A stretch of DNA of 18,220 nucleotides from Gammaproteobacteria bacterium (GTDB taxonomy: Bacteria > Pseudomonadota > Gammaproteobacteria > Pseudomonadales > GM7GCV1). Below the pieces are notes generated by a model, which was not told the origin of the DNA, made no database searches, and was given only the letters and a program-made list of their open reading frames with translations. Both the position numbers and the translations under genes were made by a program. Within the stretch, counting starts at the first letter, position 1. The number at the start of each line of letters is the position of its first letter. The DNA lies in contig JAURLY010000193.1 in the NCBI GenBank assembly GCA_030830945.1, positions 1 to 18,220 of the forward strand, in the 5' to 3' direction. Shown here in pieces: positions 7,901-14,646 of this stretch.

Positions 7901-8317
7901 AACGTGATTTCGCTTGTCTCAAAATCTAGCAGTACGAGCCAGGCAACAGCTATTGGAGTATTTAGCGGATATGCCCCAAGTGGTCATATACCGATTACAT
8001 TGCAGGTTGTTACTCCAGCTAATCCTGATGATAAAGTGCCGACACCAATCATTGCTGTAAAAGAAGAATATTTGACCTTATTGCAAGATAATGACCCGGT
8101 ATATGCAAATGCTGTCGGCGAGGGCCAGATTAACGTATGCGGGGAGAATGGGGATATCCAGCCAGGTGACCTGATTGTTACTTCATCAATACCTGGTAAA
8201 GGCATGAAACAGAATGATGATATAATCCGCTCATGTACTGTGGCAAAAGCCAGAGAGGCCGCGACATTTAGCGGAAACGAAATAGCGCAAATCGCGTGTA
8301 TCTATCTTTGCGGGTGA
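4967..8317 (+). CDS. Central tail tip protein (gpJ-like) with FN3 domains and peptidase-G2-like C-terminus
   Basis: A 1116-residue protein. Residues 2-20 are hydrophobic (FWAIVAAVLSIVTTGVSYV), followed by a Lys/Ala/Gln stretch. Residues about 45-470 match the core of lambda gpJ-like tip proteins: PIPVIYGERRVGGIRVF, YLYVALVLCEGEVESI, ALCIRDYLTNTRYG, and a hub segment ending GDVISITHT. Two fibronectin type III-like domains follow (about 490-580 and 584-675, the second starting APSNVTASGKLKQILVDWDD). Residues near 808-820 (NTLTVDRIKSGTY) resemble the linker before the distal adhesin. The C-terminus from about 946 (FTGVHDG, then G1051-E-G-x-I-N-V-C1058 and GDLIVTSSIPGKGMKQ) resembles peptidase-G2 / intramolecular chaperone domains of phage appendages. 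Lambda gpJ (1132 residues) uses its C-terminus to bind the receptor, so this end is the likely host-range determinant. Confidence 0.85.
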   Translation: MGFWAIVAAVLSIVTTGVSYVQAKKAQKAAKKNQAKNQELLINKQSNVEPIPVIYGERRVGGIRVFVHTGAKYLVNQAGYERWDEVGQTWTVDTSDSSPPNEYLYVALVLCEGEVESITNIEIDDLPITDSKYTGLITSQVFTGTDAQASSTLLQQATQDWTTNHKLSGIAYIALRFKYAPEIWSGVPEITALVKGRKIYDPRTTTTAWSDNPALCIRDYLTNTRYGKGIPTSAIDDTAFSSAATDCEESVVIHENTTDTMSIFECNVVLDTGKSLFDNLNILAMGCRGYIPYVQGKYQLIIDKTRASQFTFTKDHIIGGIAIRGEAKEDKFNQVIVKFANPDRNWQDDIAIWPPAGSLEETGYLAEDGGILLKDEIELDTITNYYQARDLARVFLLRSRNQLKTQITTTSEGLAYSVGDVISITHTTPGWLAKPFIIEEMTINEDLTVDFQCVEYDGTIYIYDENAEQSAYPDTYLPDPSTVRKPLSLSVTEDSDVNADGTVRYKANIDWDAPDDLFITEYHVQAKLSTASQYVQRTTSETYYIVNNLKPGTYNVRIRSVNSNIGAYSDWVSTTVVIGGKVTANAAPSNVTASGKLKQILVDWDDPTSSDHKESQVFRNTANNSGASTKIATTSASYYIDTTVIPGTAYYYWVKSVDRSGNVSVFSAVASASANNEAAGSPASQTGYVYYQTSTASNPGTPSATSYAFSNGAFTGLTAGWGANPPTVGGSSQIWYSRFTVTESSAGSGSGTPAFEATQQGYGFVGLVTFSSGQLTDGTTYFDPSTKIDNGGAVQDVNWGTTTIDGGMITTNTLTVDRIKSGTYATSSGLTFGIGAGAQVNGFYGAGVFSSANSSYAGLVVGTTQTVGAALAAANSINTSGHVAIIGYGDTTTSYTSPATNGILGDPSYGARGFHNSSGNYAQLGTASYSVYANANIYCAGSYLPFTGVHDGLLDADESIEIGDILVDVSIEAKSDISNVISLVSKSSSTSQATAIGVFSGYAPSGHIPITLQVVTPANPDDKVPTPIIAVKEEYLTLLQDNDPVYANAVGEGQINVCGENGDIQPGDLIVTSSIPGKGMKQNDDIIRSCTVAKAREAATFSGNEIAQIACIYLCG

Positions 8318-8321
8318 TGAA

Positions 8322-8654
8322 ATGACAACGATATATTTGGTGCAGGGGGATGTTGGTAGTCAGATAAAGGCTACTTTGACCAGGGATGATACCGGGAATC
8401 CAATTAATTTAACTGGTGCTACCGTAAAGATGAAATTCAAGAAGAAGAATACTACTACGGTATTGTCTACATTGACTTCTCTTGTTGTGTCTTCAGCCGA
8501 TCTGGTGGCGGGATCCGCCGTGTTTGAATTTGGCTCCTCCGATTTAGACATCAACCCCGGTTCTTATGTGGGCGAAATATCTATTGAATTTTCTAGTGGT
8601 GATATTGAAACAGTATACGAAGAGATAGATATCCAGGTTCGCGAGGACTACTAA
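8322..8654 (+). CDS. BppU-N-like baseplate / tail accessory protein
   Basis: A 110-residue protein that starts 4 bp after the J-like stop and ends in a TAATG overlap with the next gene. Nearly the whole length reads as one Ig-like beta sandwich: TIYLVQGDVGSQIKATLTRD, a short turn (TGNPINLTGATVKMKFKKK), then VFEFGSSDLDINPGSYVGE and IETVYEEIDIQVRED. This is the pattern of the N-terminal domain of lactococcal phage BppU and related modules that attach receptor-binding proteins to the tail tip. As a stand-alone protein it probably serves as an adaptor between the tip and the fibres encoded next. The family match is by recognised pattern only. Confidence 0.7.
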   Translation: MTTIYLVQGDVGSQIKATLTRDDTGNPINLTGATVKMKFKKKNTTTVLSTLTSLVVSSADLVAGSAVFEFGSSDLDINPGSYVGEISIEFSSGDIETVYEEIDIQVREDY

Positions 8655-9295
8655 TGGCCAGGATGAATCGGGGCGAAATCAAATCTACACGCCCAATATT
8701 ATCCAGATTGCTTCAGAATAGAGTTGTTTCGGCTGTTATTGTCGGGATATTCCTTTTATCTCGGCGATTTACGAATATAGCGTCAACATCTGATAGCCTG
8801 TCTGTATTTCTCAGCAAGATATTTGGCGATTCAAGCATTGCCAGGGATTCCGTATCGAAAGAGCCGAATATTAGCAAAGCCGATACAGGGCTGGCATCAA
8901 GCGAGACATATATATCAACATCAAAAGTTTTGACCGATACCGTCTATGTCACTGACGATGTTGGGGGCCAGGCTACTATTGATGATGACCAGAATATGTC
9001 ATTTTTCAAAAATATTTCTAATCTATCTTTGGCCGCAGATACTTTTGACAGGACATTTATAGCAAGCAGGTCATTCTCAGAAACATCGACAATTTCTGAT
9101 TCTAGCAGTATTTCAACTGACAAGCCGGTTAGCGAAGCACTAACCTCCACAGATTTATTCAGTTATTTAGCTGATAAGTATAGCTATGATACACTATCAG
9201 CGGCTGATTCCGGGGAAGGTCTAAAGCAGGATTATGTGGATAATGGGTTTTATTTTGCTGAAGATTACGTTGGGTCTAAATTTAATTTCACATAA
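8654..9295 (+). CDS. Asp/Ser-rich repetitive structural protein, probable tail accessory protein
   Basis: A 213-residue protein. An N-terminal basic segment (MARMNRGEIKSTRPILSRLL) precedes a short hydrophobic stretch (SAVIVGIFLLS) that could be a buried helix or a membrane segment. Residues 40-190 are dominated by Ser, Asp and Thr with a loose recurring S-D/E-x-x-S-x-S pattern (STSDSLSVFLSK, SETSTISDSSSISTD, STDLFSYLADKYS), suggesting an extended repetitive or beta-solenoid-like shaft. The ending DYVDNGFYFAEDYVG is a motif I recall at the C-terminus of similar proteins in aquatic phages. It sits between two putative tail accessory genes, which argues for a virion role. No enzymatic motif is visible. 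Confidence 0.6.
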   Translation: MARMNRGEIKSTRPILSRLLQNRVVSAVIVGIFLLSRRFTNIASTSDSLSVFLSKIFGDSSIARDSVSKEPNISKADTGLASSETYISTSKVLTDTVYVTDDVGGQATIDDDQNMSFFKNISNLSLAADTFDRTFIASRSFSETSTISDSSSISTDKPVSEALTSTDLFSYLADKYSYDTLSAADSGEGLKQDYVDNGFYFAEDYVGSKFNFT

Positions 9296-9304
9296 GGAAC
9301 GATC

Positions 9305-9751
9305 ATGTTCAATTCAAATATCAATGTAAAAGGTAACCTTAAAGTTATCCTGACAGACTCTAACGGAGTCATCAAGGATGAGAGGGAAATCAACAACTTG
9401 GTTGTTTCTACCGGGTTGGATTTCATTGCGTCACGCATGAAAGATACTACCGCTGATGCTATGTCATATATGGCAATCGGAACTGGTACTACTGCGGCGG
9501 CGGCAGGCGATACTACTCTGGGAACAGAACTGGATCGCAATGCGCTTACCAGCACCACTGTGGCAAGTAATGTAACCACATACGTTGCATCTTGGGCCGC
9601 AGGCGATGGCACTGGCGCAATTACAGAAGCCGGTATTTTTAATGCTGTATCTGGTGGAACTATGCTTGCCAGGACTGTTTTTGATGTTGTCAATAAAGGC
9701 GCAAATGACAGCCTGACCATTACTTGGAGCATAACTATTTCTGCGAGCTAA
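9305..9751 (+). CDS. Conserved phage structural protein, probable tail fibre-associated
   Basis: A 148-residue protein with a good AAGGA ribosome site 8 bp before its ATG. It opens FNSNINVKGNLKVILTDSNG, then EREINNLVVSTGLDFIASRM, followed by an A/T/G-rich middle (AIGTGTTAAAAGDTTLGTEL) and a beta-rich end (MLARTVFDVVNKGANDSLTI, then WSITI). This arrangement is frequent among tail fibre genes of aquatic phages, where an N-terminal strand pair and helix precede a small sandwich. It may be a fibre collar or adaptor. The molecular function is not known to me. Confidence 0.65.
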   Translation: MFNSNINVKGNLKVILTDSNGVIKDEREINNLVVSTGLDFIASRMKDTTADAMSYMAIGTGTTAAAAGDTTLGTELDRNALTSTTVASNVTTYVASWAAGDGTGAITEAGIFNAVSGGTMLARTVFDVVNKGANDSLTITWSITISAS

Positions 9752-9783
9752 TGCGCCCTAGATCATTTTGGTAAGGAAATGCG

Positions 9784-12700
9784 ATGTCCACGATAACTAC
9801 ACGGGCCGGTAAGGGTTCACCGCTTACAAATACAGAACTGGATGATAATTTCAGTAATTTGAATGCAGACAAAATAGAAGATTTGTCTACGTTCACTACT
9901 GACAATCTCACAGAAGGAACTACGAACCAATATTATCTGGATTCCAGGTCAAGATCGTCTATAAGTTTAACGACAGATAATGCCGCGTCATTGTCTTACA
10001 ACGATACTACTGGCGTTTTTACTTATAACGATCCGACAGGCGGTGGCCCAGTTGCGGCATCTACCAGAGTCGTTGTGGATGTTCGAAACGAATCTGGCGC
10101 AACTATTTCTGCCGGGGCCGCTGTATATGTCAGCGGATCATCAGGCAATAATGTTTTAGTTGATCTGGCAGATTCAAATGATCCTGGTAAGAATCCTGCA
10201 ATAGGAATTGTTTTATCAAGTATTTCTCATAATTCAACTGGTGAGATTGTTACATTTGGCCGCATCGATTATGACACAACAAATTTCTCCATAAATGAAG
10301 TTTTGTATCTGTCAGAAACTGCTGGTGAGTTAACCAACATAAAACCGACATCGGCAAACTCTATAGTTCAAAACGTAGGAAGGGTGGTAAAAGCTGGCTC
10401 ATTAAACGGCCTTATTACCGTTGTTGGTGCAGGCAGGGCAAACGATGTTCCTAACTTGGCCGATGGTAATGTTTTTATCGGCGGCGTATCTGGCAACGAA
10501 CAGCGCGATCTGGTTACAGCAGATATATCTGATCTGACAGCAACTGCAACTGAGCTTAACTACGCAGATGGCGTAACCTCTAACATCCAGACACAACTAG
10601 ATTCTAAGCTGGCATCAAGTTCATATACTGCATCCGATATATTGACTAAGATTAAAACTGTCGATGGCGCAGTTTCTGGCTTGGATGCTGACTTACTGGA
10701 TGGCCAAGAAGGTTCCTACTACACGGGCTACACCGATACAGCAATTGCTAACTTGGTTGATCTTGCGCCTGGTACCCTTGATACGCTTAATGAGTTAGCC
10801 GCCGCGCTTGGGGATGATGCCAATTTCTCAACAACAGTAACTAATAGCATTGCCACCAAGCTACCGCTGGCCGGTGGAACCATGACTGGCAATATTGTTA
10901 TGTTGGGAGCGGAGACAGTAGATGGACGAGACTTGTCTGTTGATGGGGCCAAGTTGGACGGCATCGAAAGCGGTGCTACTGCCGATCAAACAGCAAGTGA
11001 AATTCTAACAGCCATTAAAACTGTCGATGGTTCTTTGTCTGGACTAGACGCTGACCTGCTTGATGGCAACCATGCCACAGCATTTGCTACAGCCGCACAA
11101 GGCGCATTGGCTGATTCGGCACTGCAACCTGGTGCCATAGGTGTTACCGTCCAGGCCTACGATCCGACTATTGTTGTTGATGCAGATATAGGTGTTACCG
11201 TCCAGGGCTATAGCGCAATCCTTGCTGGAACTACCGCATCATTTACAACCGCTGACCAAACAAAACTTAATGGAATAGAATCAGGTGCTACTGCTGATCA
11301 GACAGCTAGTGAGATATTAACTGCGATCAAAACCGTTGATGGTGCTGGCTCTGGTTTAGATGCCGACTTACTGGACGGCCAATCTTCAGCCTATTATCAG
11401 CCTGCATCAAGTGCTTTAACCACATCCACAGCTTTTGGTGGCGATGTCAGCGGGACATACAACGCCATAGTGGTTGCAGATGACTCGCATAATCACAGTA
11501 GTGCATCTGGTGCATTTACTGTAGGCGGAGACTTGATACCGGCTACAGACAATACTGGCAATGTTGGTACTGCGGCAAATACTTGGTCAAACGGTCAGTT
11601 CACAAATATGACCATAGATAATACTCTGAATGTTAGGGTTTATATTGACTTGGCTGACTCTGACGGAATTCGATTTGGTAGTTCAGACGATTCGCGCTTT
11701 TGGTATAACGGCACAACTAATAAATTCATAGTCGAGATGGAAGCCACTTGTGTTGGCTATCAATGGACAGACAACCAAGTTGAGAGAATGTACCTTGATA
11801 AGGCATCTGGTAATCTTACTGTTACCGGCGGCATATATATGCCAATTATCTACGACTCAAATAACACGGGTTATTATGTAGACCCTGCATCAACTTCAAA
11901 TTTTAATGTGACAGCCACCAATGACGAATATACCAATGGATGGTTCCGCAACAATGTCAGTGGAAATGGTTTATATAACCAAGCAGTCGGTGCCTACTGG
12001 TATGCAGATGGTGCAACTTACTGGAACTTGGTAACAGGTGCTGGCGGCGGTATCCGTTTCCGGGATACCCATAATGGCACTATTAGAGGTTTTGTCTACG
12101 CTGAGAATAACAATAACATTGGGTTCTTGAATAATGCGGGTGCTTGGAAGGCTCGTGTGGTTGGCGGGGATTACTTCTTAGTTGAAGGCTCGTCTAGTCG
12201 CGCACCGATCTTCTACGACTCAAATAACACTTCTTATTATTCAGACCCAGCAAGCACTAGTAGAACGAACGTAATACTTACCAATAATTATCACATAATT
12301 GCTGGTGCCAGTTACCGACTTAAATTTTGGGGCGGCGATGAAGGCTATGCTATTGGTATGTCAGCGCAGGGCGATGCTACCTACGGGGGGCGTGTAGGAG
12401 GAGAAACTACTTCTGACTATAATATGTATTTCACCATGGCTGGAGGTACCAATCGTGGGTTTGTATTTAGAAGTGCTAATAGTTCCGCTAATACTATAGC
12501 GGGTATTGATGCTTCTGGTAATGGGCGGTTTGAAGGTGATGTTGTCGCATACTCAGCTTCTGACAAACGCCTAAAAGAAAATATTACTCCTATTAGTAAT
12601 GCACTTGATAAAGTTAGCAAGATGGGAGGCTATGAATTCGATTGGAACGATAAACAAACTGTATGGGAAGACGGCAAACATGATGTAGGTGTTATAGCCC

Positions 12701-12855
12701 AAGAAGTTCTAGAGTGTGTACCGGAAGCTATCAAAGAGCGCAAAGACGGTTATCTTGGTGTTCGCTATGAAAAATTAATTCCTGTACTTATTCAGGCAAT
12801 TAAAGAACAGCAAACTCAAATAGAAGAACTTCAAAATCTTCTGAAAGAGAAATAA
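9784..12855 (+). CDS. Long tail fibre with C-terminal peptidase S74 intramolecular chaperone
   Basis: A 1023-residue protein with an AAGGA ribosome site 7 bp before its ATG. The N-terminus (MSTITTRAGKGSPLTNTELD) is a recurring virion-attachment opening. Residues about 95-225 form a beta domain (STRVVVDVRNESGATISAGA...). From about 255 come fibre repeats (ATATELNYADGVTSNIQTQL) and three copies of a 27-37-residue unit (SEILTAIKTVDG...GLDADLLDG). Two YDSNNTxYYxDPASTS units follow near 690 and 810. The C-terminus from S926 (S-D-K-R-L-K-E-N-I) is a peptidase S74 domain. S926 and K931 have the Ser-Lys spacing of self-cleaving members such as MYRF, so cleavage before S926 would release a ~98-residue chaperone after trimer folding. 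A coiled coil (IKEQQTQIEELQNLLKEK) ends it. Confidence 0.9.
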   Translation: MSTITTRAGKGSPLTNTELDDNFSNLNADKIEDLSTFTTDNLTEGTTNQYYLDSRSRSSISLTTDNAASLSYNDTTGVFTYNDPTGGGPVAASTRVVVDVRNESGATISAGAAVYVSGSSGNNVLVDLADSNDPGKNPAIGIVLSSISHNSTGEIVTFGRIDYDTTNFSINEVLYLSETAGELTNIKPTSANSIVQNVGRVVKAGSLNGLITVVGAGRANDVPNLADGNVFIGGVSGNEQRDLVTADISDLTATATELNYADGVTSNIQTQLDSKLASSSYTASDILTKIKTVDGAVSGLDADLLDGQEGSYYTGYTDTAIANLVDLAPGTLDTLNELAAALGDDANFSTTVTNSIATKLPLAGGTMTGNIVMLGAETVDGRDLSVDGAKLDGIESGATADQTASEILTAIKTVDGSLSGLDADLLDGNHATAFATAAQGALADSALQPGAIGVTVQAYDPTIVVDADIGVTVQGYSAILAGTTASFTTADQTKLNGIESGATADQTASEILTAIKTVDGAGSGLDADLLDGQSSAYYQPASSALTTSTAFGGDVSGTYNAIVVADDSHNHSSASGAFTVGGDLIPATDNTGNVGTAANTWSNGQFTNMTIDNTLNVRVYIDLADSDGIRFGSSDDSRFWYNGTTNKFIVEMEATCVGYQWTDNQVERMYLDKASGNLTVTGGIYMPIIYDSNNTGYYVDPASTSNFNVTATNDEYTNGWFRNNVSGNGLYNQAVGAYWYADGATYWNLVTGAGGGIRFRDTHNGTIRGFVYAENNNNIGFLNNAGAWKARVVGGDYFLVEGSSSRAPIFYDSNNTSYYSDPASTSRTNVILTNNYHIIAGASYRLKFWGGDEGYAIGMSAQGDATYGGRVGGETTSDYNMYFTMAGGTNRGFVFRSANSSANTIAGIDASGNGRFEGDVVAYSASDKRLKENITPISNALDKVSKMGGYEFDWNDKQTVWEDGKHDVGVIAQEVLECVPEAIKERKDGYLGVRYEKLIPVLIQAIKEQQTQIEELQNLLKEK
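10627..11382 (+). repeat. Three-copy protein repeat within the fibre gene
   Basis: Copies at 10627-10707 (27 codons), 10960-11070 and 11272-11382 (37 codons each). The consensus protein unit is IESGATADQTASEILTAIKT, then VDG, S/A-x-S, GLDADLLDG. Copies 2 and 3 share 34 of 37 residues, yet 21 of those 34 shared residues use different codons. Confidence 0.9.
11137..11205 (+). repeat. Exact 18-bp direct repeat in the fibre gene
   Basis: ATAGGTGTTACCGTCCAG occurs at 11137-11154 and 11188-11205. The repeats are in frame, 51 bp (17 codons) apart, and encode I-G-V-T-V-Q each time. This is a plausible slippage or recombination point for fibre length change. Confidence 0.9.
11849..12230 (+). repeat. 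Exact 19-bp direct repeat (YDSNNT fibre motif)
   Basis: TCTACGACTCAAATAACAC occurs at 11849-11867 and 12212-12230, in frame, 363 bp (121 codons) apart. Each marks the start of a YDSNNTxYYxDPASTS motif, so the interval is probably one fibre domain plus its linker. Confidence 0.9.
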
Positions 12856-12856
12856 T

Positions 12857-13810
12857 ATGGCTTTGCAAACTAGTGGCCCTATAGCCCTGTCACAAATTCA
12901 GACCGAATTTGGAGGAAGTAATCCTATTGCTTTGTCTGAGTATTACGGTGCGGCTTCCGGGGTTCCTGGTAGTGGTACTATTAGGGCATCTGATTTTTAT
13001 GGCACTAGTTCGGTTATAACGGCTGATGTGTTAGTAGTCGCAGGTGGCGGTTGTGGCGGTAACGACTACGGAGGCGGCGGTGGTGCGGGTGGCGTAAGGC
13101 AATTAGCGGCGTTGGTGTTGTCACCCGGTACAACCTATACGATAACCGTTGGTGCTGGCGGCACCACCTCATGGCCGAATGGCTTAAATGGTTCAAATTC
13201 ATCCTTTCATGGAAATAATGCTACTGGTGGCGGTGGTGGAACGACATGGGGAGGAGATTTCGAAACTTTCGCGTCAAGCGGTGGTTCTGGAGGCGGTGCC
13301 GGTAGTGTTTATAACTTCTGGTCATACCCCGGTGCTGGCAATGCTGGCGGGTATAGTCCAGTAGAAGGCTATAGCGGCGGCGGGACATCGGCGGCTATCT
13401 ATGCTGGCGGCGGTGGTGGCGCGGGTGCTGCTGGTAATGCAGGTACTGGTGGAGCCGGTACTGGCACCGGTGGTGCCGGGATATCATGGGAGGGTCAGGG
13501 AACCTTTGGTGGCGGTGGCGGCGGTGGCGATTATTGGTCTGGTAGCAGTGGTGGTGCTGGTGGCGGTGGAGCAGGGGCTGGTTATAACTATGGTGGGCCA
13601 AATTCTCCTGGTGTGGCTAACACTGGCGGTGGCGGCGGCGGTGCTGATCGCACCTTAAGTCCTTCAGGGGCAAGCGGCGGCTCTGGTACGGTGATTATGA
13701 AAATCCCAACATCTAGCTATACGGGCATAAAAACAGGAACAACTGTCGTAACGACAAGCGGTTCTTATACTTTTGTAAAATGGAACTCATCTGGAACCTA
13801 TACAGCATGA
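12857..13810 (+). CDS. Glycine-rich tail adhesin / fibre protein
   Basis: A 317-residue protein starting 1 bp after the S74 fibre stop. The N-terminus (ALQTSGPIALSQIQTEFGG, then PIALSEYYGAASGVPG and IRASDFYG) is a recurrent attachment module of aquatic phage fibres. From residue about 55 it is extremely glycine-rich, with many runs of 4-6 glycines separated by small or aromatic residues (AGGGGGAGAAGNAGTGG, GGGGGGGDYWSGSSGG). This could fold as packed polyglycine-II helices, as in the gp38 adhesin of phage S16 (family knowledge). It closes with a beta tail (SYTGIKTGTTVVTTSGSYTF, then VKWNSSGTYTA). It probably sits at a fibre tip and binds receptor. The GGT/GGC repeats make this region liable to expansion or contraction. 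Confidence 0.8.
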   Translation: MALQTSGPIALSQIQTEFGGSNPIALSEYYGAASGVPGSGTIRASDFYGTSSVITADVLVVAGGGCGGNDYGGGGGAGGVRQLAALVLSPGTTYTITVGAGGTTSWPNGLNGSNSSFHGNNATGGGGGTTWGGDFETFASSGGSGGGAGSVYNFWSYPGAGNAGGYSPVEGYSGGGTSAAIYAGGGGGAGAAGNAGTGGAGTGTGGAGISWEGQGTFGGGGGGGDYWSGSSGGAGGGGAGAGYNYGGPNSPGVANTGGGGGGADRTLSPSGASGGSGTVIMKIPTSSYTGIKTGTTVVTTSGSYTFVKWNSSGTYTA

Positions 13811-14196
13811 GTCATTTTGCTAAAGTTGAAAACGGAATCGTTACGCAGGTTATTGTTGCGGAACAGGATTTTATTGACACGCAAGAAGGCACTTGGGTGC
13901 AGACCTCTTACAACACCCGTGGTGGTGTCCATTACAGCCCTGAAACTGGTGGGCCAGATGGTGGTGTGGCACTGAGAAAGAACTATGCTGGCATTGGATA
14001 CACATACGATGCGGAAAGGGATGCCTTCATACCGCCCCAGCCTTTCCCAAGCTGGCTCTTGAATGAAGATTCTTGTCTGTGGGAAGCCCCGGTGCCTCGC
14101 CCAAATGACGGAGAAATGTATTATTGGAAGGAAGATTCCTATCAGCAAGACAGCACAACTGGCTGGATTAAAATACCAAACCCTATAAGCGAGTAA
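13807..14196 (+). CDS. Small conserved phage protein after the fibre genes, function unknown
   Basis: A 129-residue protein. I place the start at ATG 13807, which overlaps the adhesin stop (ATGA) and gives MSHFAKVENGIVTQVIVAEQ. An ATG 27 bp upstream in the same frame lies inside the adhesin gene and would add an unlikely tail. Further segments are TWVQTSYNTRGGVHYSPETG, ALRKNYAGIGYTYD and a Pro/Trp-rich end (PQPFPSWLLNED, W-E-A-P-V-P-R-P). Proteins with this H-F-A-K-V/I-E-N-G opening are common beside tail fibre genes in cyanophages and other aquatic phages. Their role is not established as far as I know. A fibre assembly factor or minor virion protein is plausible from position. Confidence 0.7.
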   Translation: MSHFAKVENGIVTQVIVAEQDFIDTQEGTWVQTSYNTRGGVHYSPETGGPDGGVALRKNYAGIGYTYDAERDAFIPPQPFPSWLLNEDSCLWEAPVPRPNDGEMYYWKEDSYQQDSTTGWIKIPNPISE

Positions 14197-14202
14197 TTAA
14201 AA

Positions 14203-14553
14203 ATGGCTATTACATACAACTGGGAAGTAACTGGCGTTAAAGTCAAAAACGAAGTTATCGATGGAGTAACCTACGAAAACGCAGTATGCCAAACGTACTG
14301 GAAAAAAATTGGGACTGATGAGAACGGGAATACCGGCAGTTTTAATGGTGCAACCCCGTTCACTTTAAATCCCAATGATGACTCTGGGCCTTTTATTGCC
14401 TATCAGGATTTAACAGAAGCAGACATTTTGGGCTGGATAAAAAGCGTTGTTGTTGGTCATTATGAAGATCATGTCAATGCTTGTATTCAGAAACAGATTG
14501 ATGAAGCTGTCAATCCTATCACTGAGCCGTCACTGCCATGGGTAACTGAATAA
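14203..14553 (+). CDS. Small conserved phage protein (DUF7936-like), function unknown
   Basis: A 116-residue protein starting 6 bp after the previous stop. It reads AITYNWEVTGVKVKNEVIDG, VCQTYWKKIGTDENGNTGSF, then a segment containing ATPFTLNP, and ends with a helix (YEDHVNACIQKQIDEAV) and NPITEPSLPWVTE. This pattern (T-Y-x-W-x-V-T-G...Q-T-Y-W-x-K-x-G-T-D-E-N-G) is familiar from small proteins near cyanophage and other aquatic phage fibre genes. The name DUF7936 is my tentative recollection. The frame after its TAA stays coding-like for another 18 codons (14554-14610), so related alleles may be longer. Confidence 0.65.
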   Translation: MAITYNWEVTGVKVKNEVIDGVTYENAVCQTYWKKIGTDENGNTGSFNGATPFTLNPNDDSGPFIAYQDLTEADILGWIKSVVVGHYEDHVNACIQKQIDEAVNPITEPSLPWVTE

Positions 14554-14610
14554 GATGCTGTTTATGAACCTCCTGGTGAGCCTGCTGTAGAACCTGCGGC
14601 AGAAGCATAG
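14554..14610 (+). other. In-frame coding-like extension downstream of a stop codon
   Basis: After TAA 14551-14553 the same frame continues for 18 codons reading DAVYEPPGEPAVEPAAEA before TAG 14608-14610. The composition (repeating E-P/P-A-V-E-P) is typical of an acidic proline-rich tail and unlike random intergenic sequence. It is either a recent truncation or a read-through extension. Confidence 0.5.
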
Positions 14611-14646
14611 TTATCATTTTTTTTGTTAGGGTGCGGGATATTGTCA

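Noticed and set aside
9265..9732. Reverse-strand open frame (155 codons) opposite the 148-residue structural protein
   Set aside because: Low-complexity Val/Ala/Ser translation typical of an antisense shadow. The forward gene has a good ribosome site and family pattern.
13401..13658. Alternative-frame open reading in the glycine-rich gene, forward and reverse
   Set aside because: GGT/GGC repeats give open Val/Leu/Ala or His/Arg frames automatically. No start context or conserved pattern.
14582..14624. Possible terminator: weak 6-bp stem (14582-14587 with 14597-14602) followed by T8 at 14617-14624
   Set aside because: The stem includes a G-U pair and a 14-nt spacer separates it from the T run, so it does not fit an intrinsic terminator.
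14623..14646. TTG start at 14623 for the metallophosphoesterase
   Set aside because: The added residues (MLGCGILS) look non-native and the TTG sits in a T run without a ribosome site. GTG 14647 has GGGA at 8 bp.
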